A stretch of 12,014 bases of DNA from Thermofilaceae archaeon (GCA_027017025.1 JALURH010000124.1:1-12014), one strand, 5' to 3'. Shown: positions 1 through 6,523, counted from the first letter of the stretch. The notes: generated by a model not told the origin, from the sequence alone. Translations and numbers: made by a program.

Positions 1-2
1 AT

Positions 3-185
3 ATAGTAGTCTCTCAATTACCCATCACACATTTCTACCTCCTCAATTAGTTCTACAAGGCTATGCTCCCTAGCTAGTCTCCCTATACTCTAAGATAGAT
101 TTGAGTGCTTTCTCTACACCCAGTTGGCAGATAAAACATTACGTATAATCGCCTAACATTTTAGTGTTCTCCGGGAGACTACTAT
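3..185. repeat. Inverted repeat (11 bp arms) bounding a gene-free stretch
   Basis: The 11-mer at 3-13 (atagtagtctc) is the exact reverse complement of 175-185, so a 183-bp block is bounded by inverted arms. The minus strand inside it (159 down to 18) reads as short broken pieces: an ATG-led piece ending in TAA, then a piece reading VEKALKSILEY, then, one frame over, RLAREHSLVELIEEVE and a stop. This could be a decayed small gene or a miniature inverted-repeat element, but 11-bp arms can arise by chance in AT-rich DNA and the left flank is outside the window. The rest of 1-268 holds only the promoter of the next gene. Confidence 0.25.
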
Positions 186-236
186 CTTGGTTACGACTAG
201 GTTTAATAATCTACTATGGTATGGTATCAAGGAAAA

Positions 237-245
237 CTTAATAAT
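237..245 (+). promoter_or_regulatory. TATA box for the first CxCC gene
   Basis: An A-rich BRE-like stretch (ggaaaa) is followed by cttaataat, about 25-32 nt before the ATG at 269. That spacing is expected for a leaderless or nearly leaderless archaeal transcript. There is no convincing Shine-Dalgarno sequence before the ATG, which agrees. Confidence 0.45.
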
Positions 246-268
246 TATTTTATAGTCTATTACAGGAT

Positions 269-757
269 ATGTTACTAAACAGATATGTAAAGAATAGAAG
301 GATTTTGCTGCTATCCTTAATTTTCCTCGTACCTATCCTAATATTCATGGTATTCACTAATATCGGGGGAGAAAAAACTAGCGAAAAAATACATACAATT
401 ATAGTATATTATAGCGAAGACTGTGGATGTTGCGTAGACTATATAGAGAAACTAAAGGAGATAGAGGGGGTTAAAATAGTGTCCATAATAAATAGAACAG
501 AGTGGCTTAATATACGATCAAAATATAGTATCCCGGAGAAATATGTTAGTTGCCATTCAATGCTAATTGATAATAGGCATTTCGTAGAAGGACATCTACA
601 GTTTAATGTAGTAAAACAGTTACTACAACTAGAGAAACCCCTCGTGTTAAGCAATCCAGACCACGAGGATTCACCAAAATATTACATAATTACTCGAGAC
701 AAGATTATAAGGTGTAGAAGTACAGAGGATCTAGGCCAGTGTGCAAGCAGTATCTAG
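269..757 (+). CDS. Membrane-anchored DUF411-like CxCC protein
   Basis: This 162-residue protein has one N-terminal hydrophobic segment (about residues 12-30) after a basic start, so it is probably exported and anchored. Residues 42-120 follow the DUF411 pattern: a short beta strand then C52-G-C54-C55, later S94-C95-H96, then E107-G108-H109. DUF411 proteins are small, often annotated as metal-binding, and in bacteria are often found near copper genes; no reaction is firmly established for them. A short tail adds a second cysteine pair (C149, C158). The next gene carries a related domain and starts 56 bp downstream, so a shared role in extracytoplasmic thiol or metal chemistry is likely but inferred. 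Family call is good; function is not known. Confidence 0.8.
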   Translation: MLLNRYVKNRRILLLSLIFLVPILIFMVFTNIGGEKTSEKIHTIIVYYSEDCGCCVDYIEKLKEIEGVKIVSIINRTEWLNIRSKYSIPEKYVSCHSMLIDNRHFVEGHLQFNVVKQLLQLEKPLVLSNPDHEDSPKYYIITRDKIIRCRSTEDLGQCASSI

Positions 758-784
758 GTTTTCCGATATGGAAACAATAAGCGA

Positions 785-793
785 TTTATATAG
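785..793 (+). promoter_or_regulatory. TATA box for the DUF411-CcdA fusion gene
   Basis: The sequence tttatatag lies 21-29 nt before the ATG at 814, so this gene probably has its own promoter giving a leaderless or very short-leader transcript. Read-through from the upstream gene is also possible because no T-rich terminator separates them. Confidence 0.45.
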
Positions 794-813
794 TCTAGAG
801 TACAGGAAACTTA

Positions 814-2061
814 ATGAATAGTTTGCGGAAAATAGCTATCTTAATTGTATTAGTGGCGTTTTTAGCTTTGACCGTATTTTGCCGCAATGCTATATCCCAG
901 CCCTACCATGACTTCAAAGATATTGACGTTACAGTATACTTAAATGAAGAATGTAGTTGTTGTGTTGAGTACACTGAGGAACTTGTACGATTTCTAAATG
1001 AATTGGGGATCACCAAAGTAGATATTAAGTATCTCGTTAGTAACAAAGAGTTTTCGCTAGAGTTAAAAAACCTATATAGAGAGCTTAAGATCCCCAAAGA
1101 GTATCGAACAGGGTATCTAGTAAAGATAGGAGAAAACATGTTTATAGAGGGGCACCCGCCTCTCAAGGTACTTGAAGAAATACTATTGAGAGGCAAGGAA
1201 TATGGTGAAACCATTATAGTTTCCCAGAAGGAGATGCATTTTTGGAAGAATGCGAAGAAGTACAATCTGATTCTAAGCGATGGTCGGATACTCACATGTA
1301 ATGCCGATACACTTGAGTGTACAGATACGAGCCAGCTAGTTGAAACAGAGGAACTACCTTTACTTCTAATCGTAGTATCCTCCGGCTTCCTAGATGGAAT
1401 CAATCCATGTGCAATATCTCTACTCGTATTTTTCGCAGCAGCAGCGTTTACGGCTGCTTTCAAGGTAGTTGGTAAGGAAAAAATTAAACACATATCCGCT
1501 AAGATCTTTAAGAAAGGAGGCGTATTTATAGCTGGAGTACTCATAGCTTACTACTCCATAGGTCTGGGCATAATACAAGCTGTAAGATTTATCCCAATAC
1601 CACATTTCGCAGCAAAGTTTTTCTCAGTAGCCGTTGTGTTTCTGTCAGCGATGGAGCTATTATCGGTTTTCTCCCCGAGTATAGGGAGGGTTACGAGGAG
1701 CTATAAACCAGTTTTTCTAGCAGATCTAATCACTAAGATAGGTGAGGAAACGACTCTTCCCCTCATATTTCTAATCGGTTTTCTAACTGGGTTATGTACA
1801 CTTCCATGTAGTGGTAGCATATACCTAGCTATACTATCTCTACTAGCCGTGGAGACAAGCTTTCTTGAAGGACTCTTCTACCTCACCATATATAACCTAG
1901 CCTATATATCCCCCCTGGTGGTTATCCTAGCCCTATCCTCAAACAGGAGGACGCTGGGTAGGATCTCTAGGATGAGGAATAGAAGGGTAGCTAAAGTTGT
2001 TGGGAATGTACTCATATTAGCTATAGGAGTATTATTGGTATACATTAGTTTCAGCCTATAA
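814..2061 (+). CDS. DUF411-like thiol domain fused to CcdA/DsbD-type membrane transporter
   Basis: This 415-residue protein has three parts. Residues 5-24 are a signal or anchor helix. Residues 37-125 are a DUF411-like, probably thioredoxin-like domain with C47-S-C49-C50 and E112-G-H114. From about 182 to the end comes a six-helix CcdA/DsbD membrane domain, with N197-P198-C199 in the first helix and L327-C328-T-L-P-C332 in the fourth. In CcdA and DsbD a cysteine in each of these two helices carries reducing equivalents from cytoplasmic thioredoxin across the membrane, so the protein probably passes electrons to its own outer CxCC domain, and perhaps to the neighbouring CxCC protein. The Cys-His pair seen in the neighbour's DUF411 domain is replaced by Arg-Thr-Gly (98-100). 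Between domains lies a small segment with C162 and C169. CcdA assignment is strong; the natural substrate is unknown. Confidence 0.85.
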   Translation: MNSLRKIAILIVLVAFLALTVFCRNAISQPYHDFKDIDVTVYLNEECSCCVEYTEELVRFLNELGITKVDIKYLVSNKEFSLELKNLYRELKIPKEYRTGYLVKIGENMFIEGHPPLKVLEEILLRGKEYGETIIVSQKEMHFWKNAKKYNLILSDGRILTCNADTLECTDTSQLVETEELPLLLIVVSSGFLDGINPCAISLLVFFAAAAFTAAFKVVGKEKIKHISAKIFKKGGVFIAGVLIAYYSIGLGIIQAVRFIPIPHFAAKFFSVAVVFLSAMELLSVFSPSIGRVTRSYKPVFLADLITKIGEETTLPLIFLIGFLTGLCTLPCSGSIYLAILSLLAVETSFLEGLFYLTIYNLAYISPLVVILALSSNRRTLGRISRMRNRRVAKVVGNVLILAIGVLLVYISFSL

Positions 2062-2082
2062 ATAAAAAATATGATAATTTTT
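2062..2082. terminator. Bidirectional T-run terminator between convergent genes
   Basis: Only 33 bp separate two convergent stop codons. On the plus strand a T5 run lies at 2078-2082; on the minus strand the A6 run at 2064-2069 becomes T6. Archaeal RNA polymerase stops at such short T-runs, so each can end one of the two facing transcripts. No hairpin is apparent. Confidence 0.5.
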
Positions 2083-2094
2083 GTCCTCCCTACG

Positions 2095-3537
2095 CTATGT
2101 ATCTTCGCGAACTATTTCAAACTCCATAAGTAGTTTTTGGTCAGCAACGTATTTCCTAAGCCTACTGGACGCTAAAACCTTTGCTTCACCCCTACCTACT
2201 ACCTCGCCGATGACTGACGCATTTAGCCCCCTAGACCTTAGGTCACGTAGAATATCTTGAGCTATAGTTTCCGGAGCCACGACAATGAAGGCGCCGTTTG
2301 TACCTGATGTTGCGTTAGGTATTATATATAGTTTGGTTGCTATCTCAGCTACCTCTGGGGAGAGAAGTGGAATACTATCTAGCCTTAGAGTAGCTCTAGA
2401 TTTCTCAGCTATCTCCTTTACAACATATATGCCGGGGCCAGTAACGTCTGTCGTTAAAGCTATGTGTTCAGTAGGGTCATACTCTTCGTCGTATCTAGGT
2501 AGGTATCTATTGATTACCCTAGCGGCCTCTATGTTGGGTGTAGATATTGTTTCCACAGCTTTATCCTTTATTTTCTCGAGCACCTCAAAGCTTATCCCAG
2601 CATCTTCAACCTCCCTTATGAGGGATTCGTCGATAATAGTTGATAGGTAAACATTTATTGGAGCTAACTCACCCATAGGTCTCGTAGCTATGAGCTTCAT
2701 ACCTACCTCAACTTTGTCGGCGAATACCGGGGGCTTCTTCAACGTATCTCCTATCGATGTAGAACCCACTAGTAGCTTACCCTTATTGGGCTGGGGTACC
2801 TCGATTAAATCTATATTATATCTCCTCGAGAACAATAAAATGTTCTTCCATATTTTCTCCCTAAGCTCGCTGGATACAGCACTAAATACTGGAGCGATCC
2901 TAAGGTTCTCGTACACCCCTAGGACAAATATATCATTAAGGGAGTTACTAAGTGCCCCGGAAACCTGTCTGTAGTCGCCGGGCTCCTGGGAGGGGTCGAC
3001 AATATGTATAGTATCGTTGTTTACAGCTGTATACCCCTCCGCTCTACCCCCACTAGCCTTAATAAAATCGAAGAGTATAAACTGGTCTTCGACGAAGGGC
3101 GTGATTATTGAATGCCCCTTCCCTATGTATATGTGTGTACCCGATTCTGCAAGCCTTAAGTATATTGGGCCAATAAGTTTCAGGAATTGCTCGGGGTTAT
3201 TGGCGTAGCGTTGATACACCTGGATAACTACTATTGCTCTAGAAGGACCTATACTCCTTATATCACTTAAATCTATGCTGGTAGTTGAGTCGAGACTATA
3301 TATCCTCCTATATAGTTTGACTCCACCCTCACTCCTGGGGAATATATCTGCGTCTTCGCGAGGAGCTATGGTTAGATTAGATCCCCTAAGCTGGGGCTTT
3401 AACCCCTCTATAGCTGGGTAAACAACCCTCAGTAAATCCACTTTAACGGCACAGCCACAAGCTAGCGACAGGGGGTTAAGCCCGAGCTCACGGTAATGCT
3501 TTAATCTATCAAACATTTCTTCGAAAAGCTTACCCAT
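2095..3537 (-). CDS. SelD-like (selenophosphate synthetase-related) protein with large insert
   Basis: This 480-residue protein belongs to the PurM/SelD (AIR synthase-related) ATP-using superfamily. SelD makes selenophosphate from selenide and ATP. Matches to SelD seen by eye, in order: a glycine/cysteine loop A26-C27-G28-C29 with K32; R60-E-D62-A-D64 like the RDDAAVY metal site; N198-S-L-N-D202-I-F like NAISDIF; G279-M-K-L then T285-R-P-M-G like GCKLFLTKPLG; T363-D364-V-T-G-P-G like TDVTGFG; T410-S-G near 411; and a closing G444-E-V-V-G. Two oddities: the lysine that follows CGC directly in bacterial SelD is two residues later, and about 100 residues are inserted near 75-172, making it longer than the usual 340-400. 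It is the last gene of the yedE-tusA operon, with its ribosome site over the tusA stop. Selenium use is inferred, not shown; a sulfur reaction is possible. Confidence 0.75.
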   Translation of the reverse strand: MGKLFEEMFDRLKHYRELGLNPLSLACGCAVKVDLLRVVYPAIEGLKPQLRGSNLTIAPREDADIFPRSEGGVKLYRRIYSLDSTTSIDLSDIRSIGPSRAIVVIQVYQRYANNPEQFLKLIGPIYLRLAESGTHIYIGKGHSIITPFVEDQFILFDFIKASGGRAEGYTAVNNDTIHIVDPSQEPGDYRQVSGALSNSLNDIFVLGVYENLRIAPVFSAVSSELREKIWKNILLFSRRYNIDLIEVPQPNKGKLLVGSTSIGDTLKKPPVFADKVEVGMKLIATRPMGELAPINVYLSTIIDESLIREVEDAGISFEVLEKIKDKAVETISTPNIEAARVINRYLPRYDEEYDPTEHIALTTDVTGPGIYVVKEIAEKSRATLRLDSIPLLSPEVAEIATKLYIIPNATSGTNGAFIVVAPETIAQDILRDLRSRGLNASVIGEVVGRGEAKVLASSRLRKYVADQKLLMEFEIVREDT

Positions 3538-3543
3538 ATCTAC

Positions 3544-3550
3544 TCACCTC
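3544..3550 (-). promoter_or_regulatory. Ribosome binding site of the SelD-like gene, over the tusA stop
   Basis: On the minus strand GAGGTGA lies 6 nt before the ATG at 3537-3535, and its last three bases are the TGA stop of tusA. This fixes the start of the SelD-like gene and makes coupled translation with tusA likely. Confidence 0.7.
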
Positions 3551-3795
3551 TTAACAACGACTATTCTCCAGACTCCTTCGCCTATTCTCTCAACAGTTTT
3601 TACCTCGTGTCCTTCATCTCTAACAGAGTTAGGGACGTTCTCGCATGATGGAGGATTATCTGTAACTATTTCGAGGATATCTCCACTCTTCAGTTTAGCT
3701 AAAGCCTTCCGGGTGTAGATCACTGGGTATGGGCACACATAGCCCCGTACATCAAGTATATACCTATTTTCTCCCGCCTTAGCGAATTTAACCAA
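3544..3795 (-). CDS. tusA: TusA/SirA/YedF-family sulfur carrier protein
   Basis: This 83-residue protein has the TusA signature: residues 14-24 read LDVRGYVCPYP, giving the C21-P-x-P24 motif whose cysteine carries a persulfide in TusA proteins, followed by the usual helix. A second cysteine, C51, sits in a D46-N-P-P-S-C51 segment. TusA proteins pass sulfur between partners in thiolation, molybdenum cofactor and dissimilatory sulfur pathways; the related YedF is linked to selenium metabolism in some bacteria. The start is TTG at 3795-3793, chosen because a strong GGAGGGGTGG lies 5 nt before it. It overlaps the yedE stop by 8 nt and is followed 6 nt later by the SelD-like gene, so it is probably the carrier between importer and enzyme (inference). 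Confidence 0.9.
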   Translation of the reverse strand: MVKFAKAGENRYILDVRGYVCPYPVIYTRKALAKLKSGDILEIVTDNPPSCENVPNSVRDEGHEVKTVERIGEGVWRIVVVKR

Positions 3796-5017
3796 CTATA
3801 CCACCCCTCCCATAGAACTTATACTCTAGGTACATGAGAGACAGGAAGTATAGGGCTAGGAATAGGTAGATAACGGCTAGCCCAGGCCCCCACCCAAATA
3901 TATATGGGATAAATACCTTGGGGCCATAGATCCACGGCATATAACTATGTATAAGTGCCCTAAAGATTGGGTAGGATATAACCATAGCTAGGAGCGTTAC
4001 CCAGAGTCTTAGGTGTCCCTCAGCAGCCTTCCACAGGGAGCCTGATGCACATCCACCTGCGATAACCATCCCTAACCCAAAGATAACTCCGCCAACAATA
4101 TTGACTAGGCCAGCGGGCTTGGCATAGATCAGGGGGTCTATGTAACCCTTGTATTTGAGGATAAATGCGCCTGTTACACCAATAAATAAGCCTACCACTA
4201 TACCCTTCTGTAGAGCTAGGCTTCTCCGAAACTCAGGTCCCCTAGGTAGATCCCTAAATGCGGATGCAAAACAGAACCTACTTCTCTGTATTAAAACTCC
4301 CATAGCAAAACCCATGAATAGTATCCCCAGAAAGAGTATAGCTCCTGTAGCTACGTAGTACAGAGTTAATACTACGAGAATAGCTATTGAGGCTATAATG
4401 CCTAGAGGTATACTATATTTTCTAGCACCAGCTTTAGGCGATATATCAGCCTCGCCTAGAGCTAGTGGTACCTCAGCTATAGAGAGAAGTTTCTCGGTTC
4501 TCCAGTTAACGTAGAGCAGTCCAAGCCATCCACCCACAATTAACCCAATGAACATAAGGAAGCCGTGTAGGCTTAGAGCGGTTATAGCTGAGAAAAATCC
4601 GCCCCAGTTGCATCCTACCGCTAGTACAGTACCCATAGACATTAGGAGGCCGCCTAGTATCGCATCAATATATTCTCCCCGGCTTAGTGGCTTCCTAACC
4701 CTAAATTCATGTGAAAGTACTGCGGCAGTAAACGCACCGAGTAGAAGCCCAATATCACCTACACCCGTTTTGTTAAATAGGAAGAATGACTCAGGTTTAC
4801 CTACAAGGTTATGTAGCCCCAGTATCTCGTAGAGATAGCGACCCCAGTTAAGGTATCCACTAAATATTGTGAAGGGTTTTAGTGCCCAAGCAAGGAAGAA
4901 AACGTTAACTACCCCGATTAATGCGCCGCCAAGCCACTCTGGTAGACCTCTATCGCTTAGCACGTTTTCGCGGAAATATAGTTGGAGGAAGTTACCGAAT
5001 CCTCTCTTCCCACTCAT
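3788..5017 (-). CDS. yedE: YeeE/YedE-family sulfur/selenium compound transporter
   Basis: This 409-residue integral membrane protein is made mostly of hydrophobic helices, in two halves with repeated small-residue motifs, as in the YeeE/YedE family. Three conserved cysteines are in place: V134-G-C136-N-W-G-G, R245-S-R-F-C249-F-A and G321-G-C323-A-S-G. A bacterial YeeE imports thiosulfate through a path lined by three cysteines; YedE relatives beside selD and yedF are thought to handle selenium. Length is typical for the two-half form. It is the first gene of a three-gene operon with tusA and a SelD-like gene, so its cargo is probably handed to TusA inside the cell (inference). Start ATG is preceded by AGGTG at 7-11 nt. 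The 17-bp palindrome just upstream suggests repressor control. Thiosulfate and selenium species cannot be told apart from sequence alone. Confidence 0.88.
   Translation of the reverse strand: MSGKRGFGNFLQLYFRENVLSDRGLPEWLGGALIGVVNVFFLAWALKPFTIFSGYLNWGRYLYEILGLHNLVGKPESFFLFNKTGVGDIGLLLGAFTAAVLSHEFRVRKPLSRGEYIDAILGGLLMSMGTVLAVGCNWGGFFSAITALSLHGFLMFIGLIVGGWLGLLYVNWRTEKLLSIAEVPLALGEADISPKAGARKYSIPLGIIASIAILVVLTLYYVATGAILFLGILFMGFAMGVLIQRSRFCFASAFRDLPRGPEFRRSLALQKGIVVGLFIGVTGAFILKYKGYIDPLIYAKPAGLVNIVGGVIFGLGMVIAGGCASGSLWKAAEGHLRLWVTLLAMVISYPIFRALIHSYMPWIYGPKVFIPYIFGWGPGLAVIYLFLALYFLSLMYLEYKFYGRGGIVG
3801..3810 (-). promoter_or_regulatory. Strong ribosome binding site supporting the TTG start of tusA
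   Basis: GGAGGGGTGG on the minus strand, within the last codons of yedE, ends 5 nt before TTG at 3795-3793. No ATG is available nearby, so this site decides the start. Confidence 0.65.
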
Positions 5018-5028
5018 CTACAGCACCT

Positions 5029-5045
5029 ATATGACACTGTCATAT
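5029..5045. promoter_or_regulatory. 17-bp perfect palindrome, candidate operator of the yedE operon
   Basis: Bases 5029-5045 read atatgacactgtcatat, a perfect 8+1+8 inverted repeat centred on 5037. It lies between the putative TATA box of the minus-strand yedE promoter and its predicted transcription start, ending 11 nt before the start codon. That placement is typical of a repressor site blocking polymerase. The regulator is not encoded in the window. Confidence 0.5.
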
Positions 5046-5046
5046 G

Positions 5047-5058
5047 ATATATATTAAT
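5047..5058 (-). promoter_or_regulatory. Putative TATA box of the yedE-tusA-selD-like operon
   Basis: On the minus strand an A/T run (TTAATATATATC) with A-rich bases just upstream lies about 30-40 nt before the ATG at 5017. The expected start of transcription is near 5027, giving a leader of about 10 nt that still holds the AGGTG ribosome site. The AT-rich surroundings make the exact box uncertain. Confidence 0.4.
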
Positions 5059-5097
5059 TTTATGTTTCAATCTACAGCTAATTAGAGTGGATTAATA

Positions 5098-5119
5098 ATA
5101 TTTTTAAATATCTAGATAT
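5098..5119. repeat. Overlapping AT-rich palindromes between divergent promoters
   Basis: Bases 5108-5119 (atatctagatat) are a perfect 12-bp palindrome and 5098-5111 are a second one with 6-bp arms around TT. They sit in the 261-bp gap between the divergent yedE and flavodiiron genes. They may be a protein site, but at this AT content chance is a real alternative. Apart from these, the operator and the two promoters, I see nothing in this gap. Confidence 0.2.
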
Positions 5120-5240
5120 ATGGATATAGGGATAATAGAATCTATTTTATAAAATTTATCTCCTAGGAATAACTGGCTGAGAATAGAATAGCTTCTACTA
5201 CGCTACCGCAGATTTCCCGAAAATATGTAGAGGACAGAGA

Positions 5241-5249
5241 AGTTTAATA
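5241..5249 (+). promoter_or_regulatory. TATA box for the flavodiiron gene
   Basis: The sequence agtttaata, preceded by purine-rich agagga/agagaa, lies 30-38 nt before the ATG at 5279. This predicts a start near 5270 and a leader of about 10 nt that contains the AGGGGGA ribosome site at 5269-5275. Confidence 0.45.
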
Positions 5250-5278
5250 CTAATTATTTTATTCCTAAAGGGGGATCT

Positions 5279-6523
5279 ATGGGTGAGTTGAAAACATATG
5301 TTGAGAAAATATCCACCGATTTTTACCTTCTCAGAGTAGATGATAAACAGACTAAGTATTTTGAGGCTCTCTGGAGTATCCCTGAGGGAGTTACATATAA
5401 TGCATATCTCCTGCTAGGGGATAGAAACATACTATTTGATTCGTGGAAACACACCTATGCAAATAGGTTTATTGAATGCCTGAGACAAATTGTTGATCCC
5501 AGGGATATAGACTATATTGTTATCCACCACATGGAGCAAGACCATAGTGGAGCTATCCCCAAGATTCTCACACTAAATGGTGGTAGAGCAAAAGTGCTAG
5601 GTCACAGCCTGGCTAGAGGTATGTTTGAATCATTCTACGATATGAAAACTGAGTTTAAGCCAGTAAGAGATGGGGATACATTAGCTATCAATGGAAAAAC
5701 TATTAGGTTTATTCATACTCCGTGGGTGCATTGGCCAGAGACCATTATGAGTTACATAGAGGAGGACTCTATACTTCTCTCGGGAGACGTTTTCGGCTCC
5801 TTCTCTACTCCCCCAGTAATATATGATAGTGATGAAGAAAAAGTTTCTGGATACCTGAAGTTCGCTCGTAAGTATTTCGTAACTGTAGTAGGCCACTATA
5901 GTAAGCATGTACTGAGGGCTATAGAAAAACTACATAAATTGGGTATAGCGCCCCAGATTATAGCTCCAGCTCACGGCTTAATATTTAGAAGTAATCCCCA
6001 GCTAATTATAGACTATTATATGAGGTTAGCTAAAAATGTTCCTATAAGGGGTAAAGTTGTGGTGGTCTACGACTCAATGTATGGCTCAGTGGAGAAAGGT
6101 ATCTCAGTAGCTATTAATGAGCTGAGGAAAAAAGGTATTAAACCAATAGTCTACAGTTTTACCGATATCCAGCACATAGACTTGGGCTCTATTTTATCGG
6201 AAATCATTGATGCAGAAGCATTAATCATAGGTGCATCAACATATGAGGGAGATATTTTCCCTAAAATTAGGTACTTCTTGGAGGTTTTAGCCGAGAAGGT
6301 AAGAGCAGGGAAAAAGGTGTTAATAGTATCTTCCTATGGGTGGGGTGGTGTAGCCGGCTCGAAAATCTCGGAGAAACTAAGTAAAGCTGGCTTTAAGGTG
6401 GTAAGTAGAGTAGAGTTCCGCGGGACACCTAGGGAAGAAGATTTAGCGAAGATTAAGGAGGGTATTAGTCTATTGTTTAACGTGAGTACTTATGCTGGAG
6501 GAGGCAGTAAGGAGAATCACTAG
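5279..6523 (+). CDS. fprA: Flavodiiron protein (FprA-type O2/NO reductase)
   Basis: This 414-residue protein has the classic two domains. Residues 1-255 form a metallo-beta-lactamase-like diiron domain with all expected ligands visible: H84-x-E86-x-D88-H89, H151 before W-P-E-T, D170 in the SGD motif, and H232 in APAHG. Residues 258-405 form a flavodoxin-like FMN domain with its phosphate loop at D265-S-M-Y-G-S-V-E. Such enzymes reduce O2 to water or NO to N2O in the cytoplasm, with electrons from rubredoxin or coenzyme F420; the donor cannot be told here and no rubredoxin gene lies nearby. Length is normal for the family and there is no extra C-terminal domain. The ATG at 5279 has AGGGGGA just upstream. 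The next gene begins inside its last 32 nt, so the two are probably co-translated. Confidence 0.93.
   Translation: MGELKTYVEKISTDFYLLRVDDKQTKYFEALWSIPEGVTYNAYLLLGDRNILFDSWKHTYANRFIECLRQIVDPRDIDYIVIHHMEQDHSGAIPKILTLNGGRAKVLGHSLARGMFESFYDMKTEFKPVRDGDTLAINGKTIRFIHTPWVHWPETIMSYIEEDSILLSGDVFGSFSTPPVIYDSDEEKVSGYLKFARKYFVTVVGHYSKHVLRAIEKLHKLGIAPQIIAPAHGLIFRSNPQLIIDYYMRLAKNVPIRGKVVVVYDSMYGSVEKGISVAINELRKKGIKPIVYSFTDIQHIDLGSILSEIIDAEALIIGASTYEGDIFPKIRYFLEVLAEKVRAGKKVLIVSSYGWGGVAGSKISEKLSKAGFKVVSRVEFRGTPREEDLAKIKEGISLLFNVSTYAGGGSKENH

Noticed and set aside
1..268. A tRNA, C/D box RNA or CRISPR repeat in the intergenic stretches.
   Set aside because: No cloverleaf, no C/D box pair and no regularly spaced repeat could be seen here, in 5046-5278 or in 11279-11403.
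903..1544. A 213-codon minus-strand frame inside the CcdA fusion gene.
   Set aside because: The plus strand encodes conserved CxCC, NPC and LCTLPC motifs; the antisense product is Ser-rich with no family features.
2285..3208. Plus-strand open frames opposite the SelD-like gene.
   Set aside because: They are antisense to a gene with clear family motifs, have low-complexity Ser/Thr-rich translations and no promoter or ribosome site.
2095..3537. The SelD-like gene as HypE, ThiL or PurM instead.
   Set aside because: The N-terminal CGC loop, the TTDVTGPG and TSG motifs and the linkage with yedE and tusA fit SelD better, though a sister family cannot be excluded.
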